Shown: positions 41,820 through 44,666 of the stretch, piece by piece
Numbering within the stretch: the stretch's first letter is position 1
Layout of the letters: every line of letters begins with the position of its first letter
Program-made: the position numbers and the translations under genes
The notes under the pieces: model-generated
What the model saw: the letters and a program-made list of their open reading frames with translations, nothing else
The model's database searches: none
What the model was told of the DNA's origin: nothing
Assembly: GCA_030427865.1 (NCBI GenBank)
Contig: JAUICK010000018.1
Span: 1-44,666, forward strand
Direction: 5' to 3'
Length of the DNA stretch: 44,666 nucleotides
DNA from: Bacteroidia bacterium
GTDB lineage: Bacteria; Bacteroidota; Bacteroidia; Flavobacteriales; Flavobacteriaceae

Positions 41820-42380
41820 TTATTTTGTTTTTTTAGGTGCAATAAACATAATCATACGTTTACCTTCTAATTTTGGTAATTGCTCTACTTTACCATAATC
41901 TTCTAATTCTTGAGCTAATTTTAAAAGTAAAATTTGACCTTGTTCTTTAAAGATAATTGATCGTCCTTTAAAAAACACAAATGCTTTTAACTTAGCTCCA
42001 TCTTGTAAAAACTTAATGGCGTGCTTCTTTTTAAATTCGTAATCATGCTCATCTGTTTGAGGACCAAAACGTATTTCTTTAATCGTAACTTTAGTTGCTT
42101 TCGATTTAAGAGCTTTTTCACGTTTCTTTTGCTCGTACAAGAATTTCTTGTAATCAATAATTTTACAAACAGGAGGTTTTGCTTTTGGTGATATTTCTAC
42201 CAAATCTAACTCTTGTTCTCTTGCCATTTCTTTAGCTTTTGCTAAAGGATATACACCAACTTCTACATTTTCGCCAACTACACGAACTTCATCAACATAT
42301 TTTATTTTGTCGTTAATTCTGTGTTGATCTTCTTTGATTACTCTTAATGGTCTTCTAGACCTGCTTCTTCTAATTGCTAT
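41820..42380 (-). CDS. infC: Translation initiation factor IF-3 with a non-AUG start
   Basis: IF-3 binds the 30S subunit and proofreads start-codon selection. The first ATG (42227) would give only 135 residues and cut off the N-terminal domain. The frame stays open upstream and encodes [20 protein letters not shown] and [18 protein letters not shown], the conserved N-domain, back to an ATA at 42380, two codons after an in-frame TAA. Either that ATA or the ATT at 42374 must be the start, giving 186 or 184 residues, the normal length. Rare start codons in infC (AUU in E. coli) allow IF-3 to repress itself. Confidence 0.92.
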   Translation of the reverse strand: MAIRRSRSRRPLRVIKEDQHRINDKIKYVDEVRVVGENVEVGVYPLAKAKEMAREQELDLVEISPKAKPPVCKIIDYKKFLYEQKKREKALKSKATKVTIKEIRFGPQTDEHDYEFKKKHAIKFLQDGAKLKAFVFFKGRSIIFKEQGQILLLKLAQELEDYGKVEQLPKLEGKRMIMFIAPKKTK

Positions 42381-42460
42381 GACTTATAAATTTAAATTTA
42401 ACTTAAAACTGATTTCTCAGTCGCTTATTTTACTTTTTTCTTGATGAAATTCAAATTTAA

Positions 42461-44401
42461 TTAAAATTTCTTCAATGTTTTACTTTCTTCTTCTTTAATT
42501 AAGGAAATAAACGCTTCAATTGTAAAAGTTCCTATATCTCCTTCACCGTGTTTTCTTACAGAAACGGTGCCATCTTGTTCTTCTTTGTCTCCTACAATCA
42601 CCATAAATGGGATTTTACTCACTTCTGCATCACGAATTTTGCGACCCGTTTTCTCACTTCGGTTGTCTACGAGGGCGCGAATTTCGGAATTTTCTAACGA
42701 TTCTAAAACTTTTTCGGTATATTTTTGATATTTCTCACTGATTGGTAGGATAATAACTTGGTCTGGCGTTAACCAAAGTGGGAAATTTCCTCCTGTATGT
42801 TCCAATAAAACTGCTATAAAACGTTCCATAGAACCAAAAGGTGCTCTATGAATCATTACTGGTTGATGTAATTGATTATCTGCACCTTTATAAGTTAACT
42901 CAAAACGTTTTGGTAAGTTATAATCAACTTGTATAGTACCTAACTGCCAACTTCTACCCAAAGCATCTTTTACCATAAAGTCTAATTTGGGACCATAAAA
43001 TGCTGCTTCACCTTCTTCAATCACAAAATTTAAACCTTTGTCTGTTGCAGCACTAATAATTGCATTCTCTGCAATTTCCCAAGTTTCAACATCACCTATG
43101 TATTTATCCAAGTTTTCCATATCACGTATAGAAACTTGTGCTGTAAAATCTTCAAAACCTAAAGAGCCAAACACATATAATACAAGGTCTATCACTTCTT
43201 TGAATTCTTGATCTAATTGCTCTGGTGTACAGAAAATATGGGCATCATCTTGTGTAAAACCTCTTACACGAGTTAATCCGTGCAATTCACCACTTTGTTC
43301 ATATCTATATACAGTGCCAAATTCTGCAAAACGTTTAGGTAAATCTTTGTAAGAATAGGGTTTAAAATTATAAACTTCACAGTGATGTGGGCAGTTCATA
43401 GGTTTTAATAAAAACTCTTCATCCATTTTAGGAGTTTTTATGGCTTGGAAACTATCTTCTCCATATTTTTCATAATGACCAGAAGTAACATACAATTCTT
43501 TCTGCCCAATATGTGGTGTCATGACCATTTCATATCCTGCTTTTTTCTGAGCAGCTTTTAGAAAGTTTTCTAAACGAGCGCGCAAAGCTGCGCCTTTTGG
43601 TAGCCATAAAGGTAAACCTTGACCTACTTTTTGAGAGAAGGTGAATAATTCTAATTCTTTACCTAACTTTCTATGATCACGTTTTTTAGCTTCTTCTAAA
43701 AGTTCTAAATATTCCGTGAGCATTTTTTGTTTAGGGAAACTAATACCGTAAACACGTGTCAATTGGGTGTTTTTCTCGTCACCACGCCAATAGGCACCAG
43801 CAACGTTCATAATTTTAACTGCTTTTATAATGCCTGTGTTTGGTATATGTCCTCCTCTACATAAATCAGTAAAATTACTGTGGTCGCAAAATGTAATGTC
43901 TCCATCAGTTAAGTTTTCAATCAGCTCAACTTTATATGGATTGTTTTCTGACTTATATAATGACAAAGCATCAGCTTTTGATACTTCACGCATTTTAAAC
44001 TCGTGTTTTCCACGTGCAATTTCTAAGAACTTTTTCTCAATGTCTGCAAAATCTTTCTCAGAAATTGTTTCATCACCTAAATCTAAGTCATAATAAAACC
44101 CATTATCAATAGCAGGTCCTATAGTAAGTTTAGCATTCGGATGAAAGCTTAAAATAGCTTCTGCCAAAACGTGGGCAGAACTATGCCAGAAAGCTTTTTT
44201 TCCTCCTGCATCATTAAAGGTAAATAAAACTAAACTACCATCTGTGGTAAGTGGGGTGGTGGTTTCAACAGTAGTCCCGTTAAAACTTGCAGAAATCACG
44301 TTTCTTGCTAATCCTTCACTAATGCTTTTTGCAACATCTATAGGAGTGCTATTTTCAATAAACTCCTTAATACTTCCGTCAGGTAAAGTAATTTTAATCA
44401 T
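42461..44401 (-). CDS. thrS: Threonine-tRNA ligase
   Basis: The 646-residue class II synthetase charges tRNA-Thr. It has an N-terminal TGS domain (1-61), the editing domain with HSSAH (H73, H77) and CRGGH, the catalytic core with MNCPHHCEVY (zinc and motif 2 region) and APFGSMERF (motif 3), and a C-terminal anticodon-binding domain (about 545-640). It heads the thrS-infC-rpmI-rplT operon, with a good promoter close upstream. Confidence 0.97.
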   Translation of the reverse strand: MIKITLPDGSIKEFIENSTPIDVAKSISEGLARNVISASFNGTTVETTTPLTTDGSLVLFTFNDAGGKKAFWHSSAHVLAEAILSFHPNAKLTIGPAIDNGFYYDLDLGDETISEKDFADIEKKFLEIARGKHEFKMREVSKADALSLYKSENNPYKVELIENLTDGDITFCDHSNFTDLCRGGHIPNTGIIKAVKIMNVAGAYWRGDEKNTQLTRVYGISFPKQKMLTEYLELLEEAKKRDHRKLGKELELFTFSQKVGQGLPLWLPKGAALRARLENFLKAAQKKAGYEMVMTPHIGQKELYVTSGHYEKYGEDSFQAIKTPKMDEEFLLKPMNCPHHCEVYNFKPYSYKDLPKRFAEFGTVYRYEQSGELHGLTRVRGFTQDDAHIFCTPEQLDQEFKEVIDLVLYVFGSLGFEDFTAQVSIRDMENLDKYIGDVETWEIAENAIISAATDKGLNFVIEEGEAAFYGPKLDFMVKDALGRSWQLGTIQVDYNLPKRFELTYKGADNQLHQPVMIHRAPFGSMERFIAVLLEHTGGNFPLWLTPDQVIILPISEKYQKYTEKVLESLENSEIRALVDNRSEKTGRKIRDAEVSKIPFMVIVGDKEEQDGTVSVRKHGEGDIGTFTIEAFISLIKEEESKTLKKF

Positions 44402-44424
44402 TTAATGTTTAATATTTAAGGCTG

Positions 44425-44455
44425 CAAAGATATTAGAAAACAATTTTTCACACAA
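44425..44455 (-). promoter_or_regulatory. Predicted promoter of the thrS operon
   Basis: TTG (44453-44455), 20 bases, then TATCTTTG (44425-44432) on the minus strand, an exact fit to the Bacteroidota consensus. Transcription would start near 44419, leaving a leader under 20 bases. The remaining sequence to the end of the window (44456-44666) shows only a weak hairpin (AAAAGC/GCTTTT, 44582-44599) and no gene that I can support. Confidence 0.65.
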
Positions 44456-44666
44456 TATATATATGTACTTATTATGTAGGTGTAGTTTTTTAATAGAATT
44501 CCCTTTTCATAGGATTTATTTAAGATATTTTTAAGTTTAGATTCATGTCGGTTTAATTTTTTAAAAAAGGATTTTTAAGATAAAAGCGTTCGGGCTTTTT
44601 GCACAGGTTTTTAATTTATGTTTCACAAAAGAGTACAGAGACTTGTTAGAATTTTTAGCTTGAAGA

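Noticed and set aside
41765..41842. Longer L35 frame starting at 41842
   Set aside because: The added 26 residues overlap the infC end, and L35 universally begins MPKMKT.
44402..44666. T-box, tRNA or leader gene upstream of thrS, and an open frame from 44618 running off the window
   Set aside because: No T-box or tRNA features are visible, the predicted promoter lies within 55 bases of thrS, and 16 codons of open frame are too few to support a gene.

Overview
The window looks like chromosome of a marine-type member of the Flavobacteriaceae (Bacteroidota), probably near Polaribacter or Tenacibaculum. The DNA is strongly AT-rich. Predicted promoters follow the Bacteroidota pattern (TTG, about 20 bases, TAnnTTTG). 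The gene content is typical of the group: a type IX secretion tail, DUF3078, DUF2480 and DUF2797 proteins, a carboxypeptidase-regulatory-like domain protein, GH3-family and SUF-associated genes. Genus is inference; no 16S gene or mobile element with hallmark genes is present.

Layout. 1-1327: the 3' end of a large protein with a zinc-metallopeptidase-like tail, followed by a small secreted protein. 1511-5552: a GH3-type acyl-adenylating enzyme diverges from a tight run of DUF2797, a small membrane protein, a nitrilase and YjbQ. 5622-11358: a secreted vWA protein diverges from a LytS/LytTR two-component operon, followed by a gamma-carbonic anhydrase. 11525-20182: an LTxxQ-like secreted protein, an MscS channel, a large zinc metalloprotease, a 17-repeat ELWxxDGT protein exported by T9SS, and a small secreted protein. 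20382-25813 (minus): a NarL-type response regulator with a 7TM-DISM kinase, amidophosphoribosyltransferase and a PfkB kinase. 25887-29056 (plus): SufE, a SUF-associated DUF59 protein, DUF2480 and two DUF3078 proteins. 29057-29561: a 505-base gene-free stretch described below. 29562-40230 (minus): glycogen/alpha-glucan genes (GH31 glucosidase, GlgB, maltokinase, GlgE, GlgC and an actinobacterial-type GlgA). 40438-44401 (minus): a coiled-coil membrane protein and the thrS-infC-rpmI-rplT translation operon.

How the genes work together. The glucan cluster reads as a GlgE pathway. GlgC makes ADP-glucose. The glycosyltransferase resembles the short mycobacterial/corynebacterial enzyme that can make maltose-1-phosphate, and maltokinase can also make it from maltose. 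GlgE polymerises maltose-1-phosphate, GlgB branches the chain, and the GH31 enzyme could trim it. No trehalose synthase gene lies in the window.

The most unusual signal is in 29057-29561. Two tandem units about 241 bp apart each carry, on the minus strand, a GTGA-N6-TCAC (CRP/FNR-like) site, a CCCAT-TT-ATGGG palindrome, a TTG-N20-TATATTTG promoter, about 95-110 bases of non-coding sequence with a C-rich loop, a shared 19-base stretch, and an intrinsic terminator. Spacings are identical in both units. This is best read as a duplicated pair of small regulatory RNA genes next to the glucan cluster. Other structure includes three direct repeats at 21-bp period upstream of the LytTR operon, a two-copy 131-bp inverted-repeat element, a nested inverted repeat between a kinase and its regulator, and a structured leader before a secreted-protein gene.
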